This document shows positions 36,055-48,668 of a DNA stretch of 64,000 nt, one piece after another. Under the pieces are notes generated by a model, which had not been told where the DNA came from, ran no database searches, and saw only the letters and a list, made by a program, of their open reading frames with translations. The stretch comes from Streptomyces eurythermus. GTDB taxonomy: Bacteria > Actinomycetota > Actinomycetes > Streptomycetales > Streptomycetaceae. The DNA is taken from contig NZ_BMSK01000001.1 in the NCBI RefSeq assembly GCF_014649115.1, positions 1-64,000 of the forward strand. Reading direction: 5' to 3'. The stretch's first letter is position 1. Every line of letters starts with the position of its first letter. A program made the translations under genes and the position numbers.

Positions 36055-36312
36055 CCCGGCCGACGCCTCCGGCCCCCTGAGCCCGCTCCCGGCCGCACAG
36101 CGCCCCGCGCGGCAGGCTCGGGGGACCCGGCCCAGCCTGCAAGAGGCTCTTGCGGGTCGGGGCCCGGGCCGGGGCCTGTAGCCGGGCCCGCCCCGGCGTC
36201 GGCTACGGCCCACGGCCCCGCCTGGAGCGCCAGGGGAGCCCCCAGCCCGTCCCGGACCCCAAGGCCGACTCCCGCTCGCGTGGCGTGTCCCCCGCACCGT
36301 GAAGGCGCCTGC

Positions 36313-36626
36313 GCGGCCCCGCTGCCGCCCCGCGGGCCCCGGCCCGGTCGGTGTCCCCGCCCGGTGCCTCGGCCGTGTGTCGGCTCGCCGCATCACCGGC
36401 CGCTTCCCGGGCCCGGTTCGCCGTAGTACCGCGGCTGCCTCCCCGGGGCCCGGCCGGTTTCGTCTCGCGCTGCGTGCGGCCCCGCTGCCGCCCCGCCGGC
36501 CCCGGCCCGGTCGGCGTCCCCGTCGGCGCCACGGCTCGCCGCAGCACCGGCCGCCTCCCGGGCCCGGTTCGCCGTAGTACCGCGGCTGCCTCCCCGGGGC
36601 CCGGCCGGTTTCGTCTCGCGCCGCGT
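36313..36626. repeat. Two-copy GC-rich tandem repeat upstream of rplJ
   Basis: Copy A spans 36313-36475 (163 bases) and copy B 36476-36626 (151 bases). Both begin GCGGCCCCGCTGCCGCCCCG and share a long near-identical block including GTAGTACCGCGGCTGCC (about 36423 and 36574) and CGGCCGGTTTCGTCTCGCG. They differ by a 12-base gap and scattered changes. A more degenerate third copy may follow to about 36730. Confidence 0.8.
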
Positions 36627-36869
36627 GAGGACCCGCCGCCGTACCGCAGGAAGCGGCCCGGGTGGCGTCTCTGTCCGGGCCTCCGCCATGCGCCGGATCA
36701 CCGCGGTACGGGCCGCCTTCCGGCACGGGCCCGACTCCGTCCGGCCTCTGTCTGCGTGCCCTGCCCTCTCCGCCGCCGCTCCCGGCCGGCCCCCGCTCGC
36801 GTCGCGGCTCCGGTGTGCCGTCGGGCCGTCGCCCTATCCCCACCACATCCCAGCCGTAAACGGTCCGAT

Positions 36870-36899
36870 TTGCTCTGTGGGGAGACGGTCCCGTACTCT
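36870..36899 (+). promoter_or_regulatory. Candidate rplJ promoter
   Basis: TTGCTC (36870-36875) and TACTCT (36894-36899) with 18 bases between resemble a vegetative promoter, about 240 bases before rplJ. This gives a long leader that contains the attenuator hairpin. Confidence 0.55.
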
Positions 36900-37051
36900 C
36901 TGGGAGAAGCCAAAGACCGCTGGTCGTTGCCGTGCGCTCGTGTGAGGGTGCGGTGGCCGAAGGATCCGCTGAAAAGTGGGCGACCCGCGCAGGTGACTGT
37001 GGAAGTACTCCCGGAGTGCACGCGCCGAGCGTGTGCAAGGCCGGTCGAGTC

Positions 37052-37085
37052 CGCCCCGTGCGCCTGCGCCGGGGCGTTTCTTTTT
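37052..37085 (+). promoter_or_regulatory. Attenuator-like terminator in the rplJ (L10) leader
   Basis: CGCCCCG pairs with CGGGGCG around an 11-base loop and is followed at once by TTTCTTTTT, a rare T-run for this genome. It lies in the long leader before rplJ. Leaders of this position bind L10 (with L12) in many bacteria to repress the operon, so this may be the terminating conformation of an L10 leader; that is inference from position and shape. Confidence 0.65.
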
Positions 37086-37142
37086 CCCAGTCCTCCTTCG
37101 GGTCCGCGCGGTCCGAATCACCCGGAAGGAGGCCGAGGCTCT

Positions 37143-37673
37143 ATGGCGAGGCCCGACAAGGCTGCCGCGGTTGCGGAGCTGACGGACAAGTTCCGCAGCT
37201 CCAACGCCGCCGTGCTGACCGAGTACCGCGGTCTCACCGTGGCGCAGCTCAAGACGCTGCGCCGGTCGCTCGGTGAGAACGCCCAGTACGCCGTGGTGAA
37301 GAACACGCTGACCAAGATTGCGGCCAAGGAGGCCGGGATCACGCTGGAGGACCAGCTCTTCGCTGGCCCGACGGCCGTCGCCTTCGTCACCGGTGACCCG
37401 GTGGAGTCGGCGAAGGGTCTGCGTGACTTCGCCAAGGAGAACCCGAATCTCGTCATCAAGGGCGGTGTCCTTGACGGCAAGGCGCTGTCCGCCGACGAGA
37501 TCAAGAAGCTTGCGGACCTCGAGTCCCGCGAGGTTCTGCTCAGCAAGCTGGCCGGTGCCTTCAAGGCGAAGCAGTCCCAGGCTGCCTCCGTCTTCCAGGC
37601 GCTGCCGTCGAAGCTCGTCCGCACCGTGGACGCGCTGCGCGCCAAGCAGGCCGAGCAGGGCGGTGCCGAGTAA
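37143..37673 (+). CDS. rplJ: 50S ribosomal protein L10
   Basis: A 176-residue protein with the L10 N-terminal domain ([41 protein letters not shown]...[12 protein letters not shown]) and a C-terminal helix region that carries L7/L12 dimers. L10 anchors the stalk of the 50S subunit. The ATG at 37143 follows a perfect GGAAGGAGG. It is co-transcribed with rplL, and its leader probably controls both. Confidence 0.95.
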   Translation: MARPDKAAAVAELTDKFRSSNAAVLTEYRGLTVAQLKTLRRSLGENAQYAVVKNTLTKIAAKEAGITLEDQLFAGPTAVAFVTGDPVESAKGLRDFAKENPNLVIKGGVLDGKALSADEIKKLADLESREVLLSKLAGAFKAKQSQAASVFQALPSKLVRTVDALRAKQAEQGGAE

Positions 37674-37784
37674 TTCGGCTCGCATCATGACCGCAGCCGT
37701 CAGGCAGCGGTCGTAGCGGGCCGAACGTACGCCCGCCATTCATGTACATCCGGCACCAGCCGATTTAGTGGAAGGAAAGCCATC

Positions 37785-38171
37785 ATGGCTCTCACCCAGG
37801 ACGAACTGCTCGCCGAGTTCGAGGGCATGACCCTGATCCAGCTCTCCGAGTTCGTGAAGGCGTTCGAGGAGAAGTTCGACGTCACCGCTGCCGCTGCCGC
37901 CCCGGTCGTCGTGGCCGGCGGTGCCGCCGGTGGTGCCGCCGCCGAGGCCGAGGAGGAGAAGGACGAGTTCGACGTCATCCTCACCGGCGCCGGCGACAAG
38001 AAGATCCAGGTCATCAAGGTCGTGCGTGAGCTGACCTCCCTGGGTCTGAAGGAGGCCAAGGACCTCGTCGACGGCACCCCGAAGCCGGTCCTCGAGAAGG
38101 TCAACAAGGAGGCCGCTGACAAGGCCGCCGAGGCCCTCAAGGGCGCCGGTGCCTCCGTCGAGGTCAAGTAA
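37785..38171 (+). CDS. rplL: 50S ribosomal protein L7/L12
   Basis: A 128-residue protein with the N-terminal dimerisation domain ([29 protein letters not shown]), an Ala/Gly/Val-rich hinge and the globular C-terminal domain with [27 protein letters not shown], the factor-binding helix. It recruits translational GTPases, which are encoded nearby (fusA and tuf). ATG follows GGAAGGAAAG. It ends the rplJL unit at a strong terminator. Confidence 0.96.
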   Translation: MALTQDELLAEFEGMTLIQLSEFVKAFEEKFDVTAAAAAPVVVAGGAAGGAAAEAEEEKDEFDVILTGAGDKKIQVIKVVRELTSLGLKEAKDLVDGTPKPVLEKVNKEAADKAAEALKGAGASVEVK

Positions 38172-38220
38172 GACCCTCGCGAGCGCCACAGCGGCCCGCT
38201 AGGGCTGTAACGCGAACGCA

Positions 38221-38258
38221 CCGAAGGGCGATCATCCATCTGGGTGGTCGCCCTTCGG
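38221..38258 (+). terminator. Terminator after rplL
   Basis: CCGAAGGGCGA pairs with TCGCCCTTCGG and the stem continues inward. It lies 49 bases after the rplL stop and separates rplJL from rpoBC transcription. Confidence 0.75.
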
Positions 38259-38527
38259 CGTTCCCCGGAGCCTGGCGAGGGCTGCCTTGCACCTGTGTTC
38301 GTGCGGGGTAAGGTGATCTTCGTCGTGTCTCCGGACGCCCCGGTTCCGGCAAGGAACCCTTGACGAACCGCACGCAGCGCGCAATTCTCAGGACGCGTCG
38401 TCACAAGGATCCGAATCCGAGGCATGGATCGACGACGAAGAGGGCAGTATCAACGTGCGTTGAGGGCAGGATGCCGAGGGCGTTGAGAGAGGCGTTGAGC
38501 ACAACGAGGGTCTTCGAAAACCCGCGC

Positions 38528-38556
38528 TGGACATCAGTGTGCCAAGTGGCTACACT
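38528..38556 (+). promoter_or_regulatory. Probable rpoBC promoter
   Basis: TGGACA (38528-38533) and TACACT (38551-38556) with an exact 17-base spacer form a good vegetative-type promoter. It is on the rpoB side of the rplL terminator, so rpoBC can be transcribed independently of rplJL. Confidence 0.65.
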
Positions 38557-38719
38557 GACCCTTTGCGCTGCCTGTTAGCTGTCCCCTGCCCGTCACCAGG
38601 GGTCTGCCCTCACTTGAGCACAGTCGACCGATGCCCCCCGACCTGGGGTTTCCGTCCCTGTGTACAGGAGAGGGACCGGTACGCGCGTAGTGAGTCCGAG
38701 CCCTCGGAAGGACCCCCTC

Positions 38720-41700
38720 TTGGCCGCCTCGCGCACTGCCTCGACCGCGAATACGAACAACGGCGCCAGCACCGCCCCGCTGCGCATCTCCTTTGCAAAG
38801 ATCAAGGAGCCCCTCGAGGTTCCGAACCTGCTCGCGCTGCAGACCGAGAGCTTTGACTGGCTGCTCGGCAACACCGCCTGGCAGACTCGGGTCGAGGAGG
38901 CTCTGGAGAACGGTCAGGACGTCCCCACCAAGTCCGGTCTGGAGGAGATCTTCGAGGAGATCTCCCCGATCGAGGACTTCTCCGGGTCGATGTCGCTGAC
39001 GTTCCGGGACCACCGCTTCGAGCCGCCGAAGAACTCCATCGACGAGTGCAAGGAGCGCGACTTCACGTACGCCGCCCCGCTCTTCGTCACCGCCGAGTTC
39101 ACCAACAACGAGACCGGTGAGATCAAGTCCCAGACGGTCTTCATGGGCGACTTCCCGCTCATGACGAACAAGGGCACTTTCGTCATCAACGGCACCGAGC
39201 GTGTCGTGGTGTCGCAGCTGGTCCGTTCCCCCGGTGTCTACTTCGACTCCAGCATCGACAAGACGTCCGACAAGGACATCTTCTCCGCCAAGATCATCCC
39301 GTCCCGGGGTGCCTGGCTGGAGATGGAGATCGACAAGCGCGACATGGTCGGTGTCCGCATCGACCGCAAGCGCAAGCAGTCGGTCACCGTGCTGCTGAAG
39401 GCGCTCGGCTGGACCACCGAGCAGATCCTTGAGGAGTTCGGCGACTACGAGTCGATGCGCGCCACCCTGGAGAAGGACCACACCCAGGGCCAGGACGACG
39501 CGCTGCTCGACATCTACCGCAAGCTGCGCCCGGGCGAGCCCCCCACGCGCGAGGCCGCGCAGACGCTGCTGGAGAACCTCTACTTCAACCCCAAGCGCTA
39601 CGACCTCGCCAAGGTCGGCCGCTACAAGGTCAACAAGAAGCTGGGTACGGACACCCCGCTGGACGCGGGCATCCTGACCGTCGAGGACATCATCGCGACG
39701 ATCAAGTACCTGGTGAAGCTGCACGCCGGCGAGACCGAGACGACCGGTGACAACGGCGAGACGGTCGTCGTCGAGACCGACGACATCGACCACTTCGGCA
39801 ACCGCCGCCTGCGCAGCGTCGGCGAGCTGATCCAGAACCAGGTCCGCACGGGTCTGGCCCGTATGGAGCGCGTCGTGCGCGAGCGCATGACGACCCAGGA
39901 CGTCGAGGCGATCACGCCGCAGACCCTGATCAACATCCGGCCGGTCGTCGCCTCCATCAAGGAGTTCTTCGGCACCAGCCAGCTGTCGCAGTTCATGGAC
40001 CAGAACAACCCCCTGTCCGGGCTGACGCACAAGCGCCGTCTGTCGGCGCTCGGCCCCGGTGGTCTGTCCCGTGAGCGGGCCGGCTTCGAGGTCCGTGACG
40101 TGCACCCCTCGCACTACGGCCGCATGTGCCCGATCGAGACGCCCGAAGGCCCGAACATCGGTCTGATCGGCTCGCTCGCCTCCTACGGCCGGGTCAACGC
40201 GTTCGGTTTCGTCGAGACCCCGTACCGCAAGGTCATCGACGGCCAGGTCACCGACGAGGTCGACTACCTGACCGCCGACGAGGAGGACCGCTTCGTCATC
40301 GCGCAGGCCAACGCGCCGCTGACCAGCGACCTCCGCTTCGAGGAGAGCCGCGTCCTGGTCCGCCGCCGTGGCGGCGAGGTCGACTACGTCGGCCCCGAGG
40401 ACGTGGACTACATGGACGTCTCGCCGCGCCAGATGGTGTCGGTCGCGACCGCCATGATCCCCTTCCTCGAGCACGACGACGCCAACCGTGCCCTCATGGG
40501 CGCGAACATGATGCGCCAGGCCGTTCCGCTGATTAAGTCGGAGGCCCCGCTCGTCGGTACCGGCATGGAGTACCGCTCCGCCGTCGACGCCGGCGACGTC
40601 GTCAAGGCCGAGAAGGCCGGTGTGGTCCAGGAGGTCTCCGCGGACTACATCACCACCGCCAACGACGACGGCACGTACATCACGTACCGCCTGGCCAAGT
40701 TCGCCCGCTCCAACCAGGGCACCTCGGTCAACCAGAAGGTCATCGTCAACGAGGGCGACCGCGTCATCGAGGGCCAGGTCCTCGCCGACGGCCCGGCCAC
40801 CCAGAACGGCGAGATGGCCCTCGGCAAGAACCTGCTCGTGGCGTTCATGCCGTGGGAGGGTCACAACTACGAGGACGCGATCATCCTGTCGCAGCGCCTC
40901 GTGCAGGACGACGTCCTCTCCTCGATCCACATCGAGGAGCACGAGGTCGACGCCCGTGACACCAAGCTGGGCCCCGAGGAGATCACCCGGGACATCCCGA
41001 ACGTCTCCGAGGAGGTCCTCGCCGACCTCGACGAGCGCGGCATCATCCGCATCGGTGCCGAGGTCATCGCCGGTGACATCCTCGTCGGCAAGGTCACCCC
41101 GAAGGGTGAGACCGAGCTGACCCCCGAGGAGCGCCTGCTGCGCGCGATCTTCGGTGAGAAGGCCCGTGAGGTCCGTGACACCTCGCTGAAGGTGCCGCAC
41201 GGTGAGACCGGCAAGGTCATCGGCGTGCGCGTCTTCGACCGCGAGGAGGGCGACGAGCTGCCGCCGGGCGTGAACCAGCTGGTCCGCGTCTACGTCGCGC
41301 AGAAGCGCAAGATCACCGACGGTGACAAGCTCGCCGGCCGTCACGGCAACAAGGGTGTCATCTCCAAGATCCTGCCGATCGAGGACATGCCGTTCCTGGA
41401 GGACGGCACCCCGGTCGACATCATCCTCAACCCGCTGGGTGTGCCGTCCCGAATGAACCCGGGACAGGTCCTGGAGATCCACCTCGGCTGGCTCGCCAGC
41501 CGCGGCTGGGACGTCTCCGGCCTCGCGGACGAGTGGGCGCAGCGCCTGCAGGCCATCGGTGCCGACAAGGTCGCCCCGCGCACCAACGTCGCCACCCCGG
41601 TCTTCGACGGTGCCCGCGAGGACGAGCTGGCGGGTCTGCTGCAGCACACCATCCCGAACCGCGACGGCGAGCGCATGGTGCTCCCGTCCGGCAAGGCGCG

Positions 41701-42205
41701 GCTGTTCGACGGCCGTAGCGGTGAGCCGTTCCCGGACCCGATCTCGGTCGGCTACATGTACATCCTGAAGCTGCACCACCTGGTCGACGACAAGCTGCAC
41801 GCCCGTTCGACCGGCCCGTACTCGATGATCACCCAGCAGCCGCTGGGTGGTAAGGCCCAGTTCGGTGGCCAGCGGTTCGGTGAGATGGAGGTGTGGGCAC
41901 TCGAGGCCTACGGCGCCGCTTACGCGCTGCAGGAGCTGCTGACCATCAAGTCCGACGACGTCACCGGCCGCGTGAAGGTCTACGAGGCCATCGTCAAGGG
42001 CGAGAACATCCCCGAGCCCGGCATCCCCGAGTCCTTCAAGGTGCTCATCAAGGAGATGCAGTCGCTCTGCCTGAACGTGGAGGTGCTGTCCAGCGACGGT
42101 ATGTCCATCGAGATGCGCGACACCGACGAGGACGTCTTCCGCGCTGCGGAGGAGCTCGGTATCGACCTGTCCCGGCGCGAGCCGAGCAGCGTCGAAGAGG
42201 TCTGA
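38720..42205 (+). CDS. rpoB: DNA-directed RNA polymerase subunit beta
   Basis: A 1161-residue protein, the length normal for Streptomyces. The start is a TTG at 38720, seven bases after GGAAGGA; this gives the known N-terminus [13 protein letters not shown]. The rifampicin-binding segment [30 protein letters not shown] shows the wild-type residues, so no common resistance change is present. The [13 protein letters not shown] and KTGEP-like catalytic segments are intact. It forms the catalytic core of RNA polymerase together with rpoC, whose gene starts about 100 bases later. Confidence 0.97.
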   Translation: MAASRTASTANTNNGASTAPLRISFAKIKEPLEVPNLLALQTESFDWLLGNTAWQTRVEEALENGQDVPTKSGLEEIFEEISPIEDFSGSMSLTFRDHRFEPPKNSIDECKERDFTYAAPLFVTAEFTNNETGEIKSQTVFMGDFPLMTNKGTFVINGTERVVVSQLVRSPGVYFDSSIDKTSDKDIFSAKIIPSRGAWLEMEIDKRDMVGVRIDRKRKQSVTVLLKALGWTTEQILEEFGDYESMRATLEKDHTQGQDDALLDIYRKLRPGEPPTREAAQTLLENLYFNPKRYDLAKVGRYKVNKKLGTDTPLDAGILTVEDIIATIKYLVKLHAGETETTGDNGETVVVETDDIDHFGNRRLRSVGELIQNQVRTGLARMERVVRERMTTQDVEAITPQTLINIRPVVASIKEFFGTSQLSQFMDQNNPLSGLTHKRRLSALGPGGLSRERAGFEVRDVHPSHYGRMCPIETPEGPNIGLIGSLASYGRVNAFGFVETPYRKVIDGQVTDEVDYLTADEEDRFVIAQANAPLTSDLRFEESRVLVRRRGGEVDYVGPEDVDYMDVSPRQMVSVATAMIPFLEHDDANRALMGANMMRQAVPLIKSEAPLVGTGMEYRSAVDAGDVVKAEKAGVVQEVSADYITTANDDGTYITYRLAKFARSNQGTSVNQKVIVNEGDRVIEGQVLADGPATQNGEMALGKNLLVAFMPWEGHNYEDAIILSQRLVQDDVLSSIHIEEHEVDARDTKLGPEEITRDIPNVSEEVLADLDERGIIRIGAEVIAGDILVGKVTPKGETELTPEERLLRAIFGEKAREVRDTSLKVPHGETGKVIGVRVFDREEGDELPPGVNQLVRVYVAQKRKITDGDKLAGRHGNKGVISKILPIEDMPFLEDGTPVDIILNPLGVPSRMNPGQVLEIHLGWLASRGWDVSGLADEWAQRLQAIGADKVAPRTNVATPVFDGAREDELAGLLQHTIPNRDGERMVLPSGKARLFDGRSGEPFPDPISVGYMYILKLHHLVDDKLHARSTGPYSMITQQPLGGKAQFGGQRFGEMEVWALEAYGAAYALQELLTIKSDDVTGRVKVYEAIVKGENIPEPGIPESFKVLIKEMQSLCLNVEVLSSDGMSIEMRDTDEDVFRAAEELGIDLSRREPSSVEEV

Positions 42206-42304
42206 CGGGAGTCCGGCGGGCCCCCTGACCGACCAGGGGCCCCGCCGACCCCCAGGCCCCCGTACAGACCACAGACTTACGACCCTGAGAGGGATTGACG
42301 CATA

Positions 42305-46204
<3,900 letters not shown>

Positions 46205-46215
46205 GCGAGCAGCAT

Positions 46216-46252
46216 GAAGGGCGGCCACCCCGTTACGGGGTGGCCGCCCTTC
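46216..46252 (+). terminator. Terminator after rpoC
   Basis: A perfect 17-bp inverted repeat (GAAGGGCGGCCACCCCG and its complement) with a TTA loop lies twelve bases after the rpoC stop. Confidence 0.82.
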
Positions 46253-46316
46253 GGCGTGTCCGGGCAGTATGATCCGTGCGGCGAACTTCTCTGCTCAGCA
46301 AGGGAGTTGGGGGGCG

Positions 46317-47075
46317 GTGGAAGTCCCGCGTGTGTTCTTCGGTCTGGCGGCTGCGCTGGTTGTGCCTTTGGGCCTGGGGTGGCATCGCTCTCGCCCCGGG
46401 CCGACGGTTCTTCTGGTGGTTCTGTACGGCGGCTACGCCGTCTCCTCGTACATGGACCGCTTACGGCCCTGGGTGGCGCTCTGTGCCACCGTTCTGGTCG
46501 CTCTGGGGGTGATTCTCCGGGGGTCCCCCGGGGAGTCGGAACGCTTCGGATTTCCCGACGTCGGCTCTTGGTGGGCTCGGACGCTCGGCACGCCGTCTCG
46601 GTGGGGGGCGGTCGCCACCGGGACCGCACTGCTTATGGCGGCCTGGATCGCCGGCGGCAGGACGGCTGCCCTGTTCCTGGACTTGGTGGAAAGCGACCGC
46701 GCGGCGGTGTTCGCCTCCGCCCTGCTCATCTCGGCCTTCGGCGGCGGAGTCCTGGCGAAGGCCGCGACACGACCGGTGCGGCGCGAGATAGAGGAGCTGG
46801 AGGAGGGGCCCGAGCGCACGGCGGCCATGGAGCTCATGAGCGGCGGACCGGTGATCGGCATACTGGAGCGCGGCCTCCTGTTCGCCTTCCTCGCCGCGGG
46901 CCAGCCGGAGGCCGCCGCACTGGTCCTGGCGGCCAAGTCGCTCGTCAGGGTTCCGAACGCCGAACACGGCAAGCACGCGTCCGAATACTTTCTGATCGGT
47001 ACTCTGGCCAGTGTCATAGCGGCATTGGCCATGGGCATGGCGGCGCGGTCGGCAGTTGGGCTGTCTGCCCTCTAG
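46317..47075 (+). CDS. Integral membrane protein of unknown function, with a TTA codon
   Basis: A 252-residue protein with about six hydrophobic segments. It starts at the GTG at 46317 after a GGGAG/GGGGGG stretch; an ATG at 46269 in frame gives 268 residues but has no ribosome site. A polar loop (PVRREIEELEEGPERTAAMELMSGGPVIGILERGLLFAF) separates the last segments. Codon 49 is TTA, the leucine codon read by the developmentally controlled bldA tRNA in Streptomyces. It lies between rpoC and rpsL, immediately followed by a nucleotidyltransferase-fold gene. I do not recognise a named family. Confidence 0.72.
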   Translation: MEVPRVFFGLAAALVVPLGLGWHRSRPGPTVLLVVLYGGYAVSSYMDRLRPWVALCATVLVALGVILRGSPGESERFGFPDVGSWWARTLGTPSRWGAVATGTALLMAAWIAGGRTAALFLDLVESDRAAVFASALLISAFGGGVLAKAATRPVRREIEELEEGPERTAAMELMSGGPVIGILERGLLFAFLAAGQPEAAALVLAAKSLVRVPNAEHGKHASEYFLIGTLASVIAALAMGMAARSAVGLSAL

Positions 47076-47090
47076 GGGTGGGAGGCTGCC

Positions 47091-47513
47091 TTGGAACTGT
47101 CCAGGCACCGCCTTGTTCGAGAGCTGTGCTCGCTTGCACTGCCGGCGCAGGACTACGTGGTCACCGGTAGCGGCCCGCTTCTCGCGCACGGTTTGCGCAA
47201 CGTGGAACGCGATCTCGACATCGTCGCGAGGGGCGATGCGTGGAAGGCCGCTCTGCGCCTGGGGGACCCCTCAGTCCCGCTGTCGGGGTACGGCTGCCTG
47301 GTATCGCTCTTCGGTGGGGACATAGAGGTCTTCGACCGGTGGCTCCCGGGCTCCCCGGGGCCGGACGCGATGATCGAGGCCGCGGAATGGGTGGAGGGCA
47401 TCCCCTTTTCGCCGCTGGGCGACGTCCTGGCCTGGAAGGAAAGGCTCGACCGGCCGAAGGACCGAGAGGACGTCCGGTTGATCCGTCGTCACCTGGAGAT
47501 GCCGGAGAAGTGA
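47091..47513 (+). CDS. Nucleotidyltransferase-fold protein
   Basis: A 140-residue protein (MELSRHRLVREL...) that carries the minimal nucleotidyltransferase pattern: a Gly-Ser-Gly loop (VTGSGPLLAHGLR, about 24-36) and an acidic pair in DLDIVARG (about 41-48). This resembles the sugar-binding MNT or AbiEii-like substrate-binding folds. The TTG start follows GGGAGG with good spacing. It lies 15 bases after the membrane protein, so the two are probably one transcript. It could be an antitoxin-like or nucleotidylating enzyme; the function is open. Confidence 0.65.
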   Translation: MELSRHRLVRELCSLALPAQDYVVTGSGPLLAHGLRNVERDLDIVARGDAWKAALRLGDPSVPLSGYGCLVSLFGGDIEVFDRWLPGSPGPDAMIEAAEWVEGIPFSPLGDVLAWKERLDRPKDREDVRLIRRHLEMPEK

Positions 47514-47561
47514 CCATGCGCACACCCCGGGCCTGACCGGTTGGTGTGGACCCCATTTGTT

Positions 47562-47590
47562 TTGACCGCAGCCAATGAGGTAGGTACGCT
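47562..47590 (+). promoter_or_regulatory. Probable rpsL operon promoter
   Basis: TTGACC (47562-47567) and TACGCT (47585-47590) with an exact 17-base spacer form a near-consensus vegetative promoter. The leader to rpsL is about 190 bases. The rest of 47514-47784 shows no gene. Confidence 0.72.
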
Positions 47591-47784
47591 CAGACCTTGT
47601 GCCTGGGGTGTGCCCTGGCTCCTGTGCGTGCCTCCAAACCGTACGGCGAGTCACGAGCGGCCACCGTAATTCGCGCCTTTTCCGTCTTGCGGCGGGAGTT
47701 CGGCGGATTCGACACACCCGACCGCGTGGGTCGGCGACGTTCCAGGTTAGCTGTACCCATCGGCACACAGAAACCGGAGAAGTA

Positions 47785-48156
47785 GTGCCTACGATCCAGC
47801 AGCTGGTCCGCAAGGGCCGGCAGGACAAGGTCGAAAAGAACAAGACGCCCGCACTCGAGGGTTCGCCCCAGCGTCGCGGCGTCTGCACGCGTGTGTTCAC
47901 GACCACCCCGAAGAAGCCGAACTCGGCCCTCCGCAAGGTCGCGCGTGTGCGTCTGACCAGCGGCATCGAGGTCACCGCTTACATTCCGGGTGAGGGACAC
48001 AACCTGCAGGAGCACTCCATCGTGCTCGTGCGCGGCGGCCGTGTGAAGGACCTGCCGGGTGTTCGCTACAAGATCATCCGCGGTTCGCTCGACACCCAGG
48101 GTGTCAAGAACCGCAAGCAGGCTCGCAGCCGTTACGGCGCCAAGAAGGAGAAGTAA
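47785..48156 (+). CDS. rpsL: 30S ribosomal protein S12
   Basis: A 123-residue protein with the conserved [19 protein letters not shown] segment and [17 protein letters not shown]. Both lysines that mutate in streptomycin-resistant strains (in PKKPNS and GRVKDL) are present in the wild-type form. S12 lines the decoding site. GTG start at 47785 follows GGAGAAG. It heads the rpsL-rpsG-fusA-tuf unit. Confidence 0.96.
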   Translation: MPTIQQLVRKGRQDKVEKNKTPALEGSPQRRGVCTRVFTTTPKKPNSALRKVARVRLTSGIEVTAYIPGEGHNLQEHSIVLVRGGRVKDLPGVRYKIIRGSLDTQGVKNRKQARSRYGAKKEK

Positions 48157-48158
48157 GA

Positions 48159-48629
48159 ATGCCTCGTAAGGGCCCCGCCCCGAAGCGCCCGGTCATCATC
48201 GACCCGGTCTACGGCTCTCCTCTGGTGACCTCCCTGATCAACAAGGTGCTGCTGAACGGCAAGCGCTCCACCGCCGAGCGCATCGTCTACGGCGCCATGG
48301 AGGGTCTGCGCGAGAAGACCGGCAACGACCCGGTCATCACGCTCAAGCGCGCTCTCGAGAACATCAAGCCGACCCTCGAGGTCAAGTCCCGCCGTGTCGG
48401 TGGCGCCACCTACCAGGTGCCGGTCGAGGTCAAGCCCGGCCGCGCCAACACCCTGGCGCTGCGCTGGCTGGTCGGTTACTCCCGCGCCCGTCGCGAGAAG
48501 ACCATGACCGAGCGTCTCCTCAACGAGCTTCTCGATGCCTCCAACGGCCTCGGTGCGGCCGTGAAGAAGCGCGAGGACACCCACAAGATGGCCGAGTCCA
48601 ACAAGGCCTTCGCGCACTACCGCTGGTAG
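48159..48629 (+). CDS. rpsG: 30S ribosomal protein S7
   Basis: A 156-residue protein with [39 protein letters not shown] at the N-terminus and the typical C-terminal helices. S7 starts the assembly of the 30S head on 16S rRNA and can repress its own operon. The ATG is two bases after the rpsL stop. It ends 39 bases before fusA. Confidence 0.96.
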   Translation: MPRKGPAPKRPVIIDPVYGSPLVTSLINKVLLNGKRSTAERIVYGAMEGLREKTGNDPVITLKRALENIKPTLEVKSRRVGGATYQVPVEVKPGRANTLALRWLVGYSRARREKTMTERLLNELLDASNGLGAAVKKREDTHKMAESNKAFAHYRW

Positions 48630-48668
48630 TCGCTACCCACATCGAGACCGAGAGAAGACTGAAGCCTT

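Larger units (their letters stand above)
36055..37142 (+). other. Gene-free stretch before rplJ
   Basis: About 1.1 kb without a convincing gene. The left part (to about 36830) is extremely GC-rich and contains two tandem copies of a 151-163 base unit. The right part (about 36860-37142) holds a promoter candidate and the rplJ leader with an intrinsic terminator. Frames open in this stretch are on both strands, lack ribosome sites and domains, and look like GC-driven artefacts. Confidence 0.65.
38172..38719 (+). other. Intergenic region with rplL terminator and rpoB leader
   Basis: About 550 bases without a gene. It holds the rplL terminator hairpin at 38221-38258, then about 270 bases with no clear feature, the rpoB promoter at 38528-38556, and a leader of about 155 bases to the rpoB start. 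Nothing else stands out. Confidence 0.7.

Noticed and set aside
35068..37038. A long minus-strand frame over the lipoprotein gene and the rplJ upstream repeats.
   Set aside because: It is Gly/Arg/Pro-rich without domains and overlaps the real lipoprotein gene; it reflects the GC-rich repeats.
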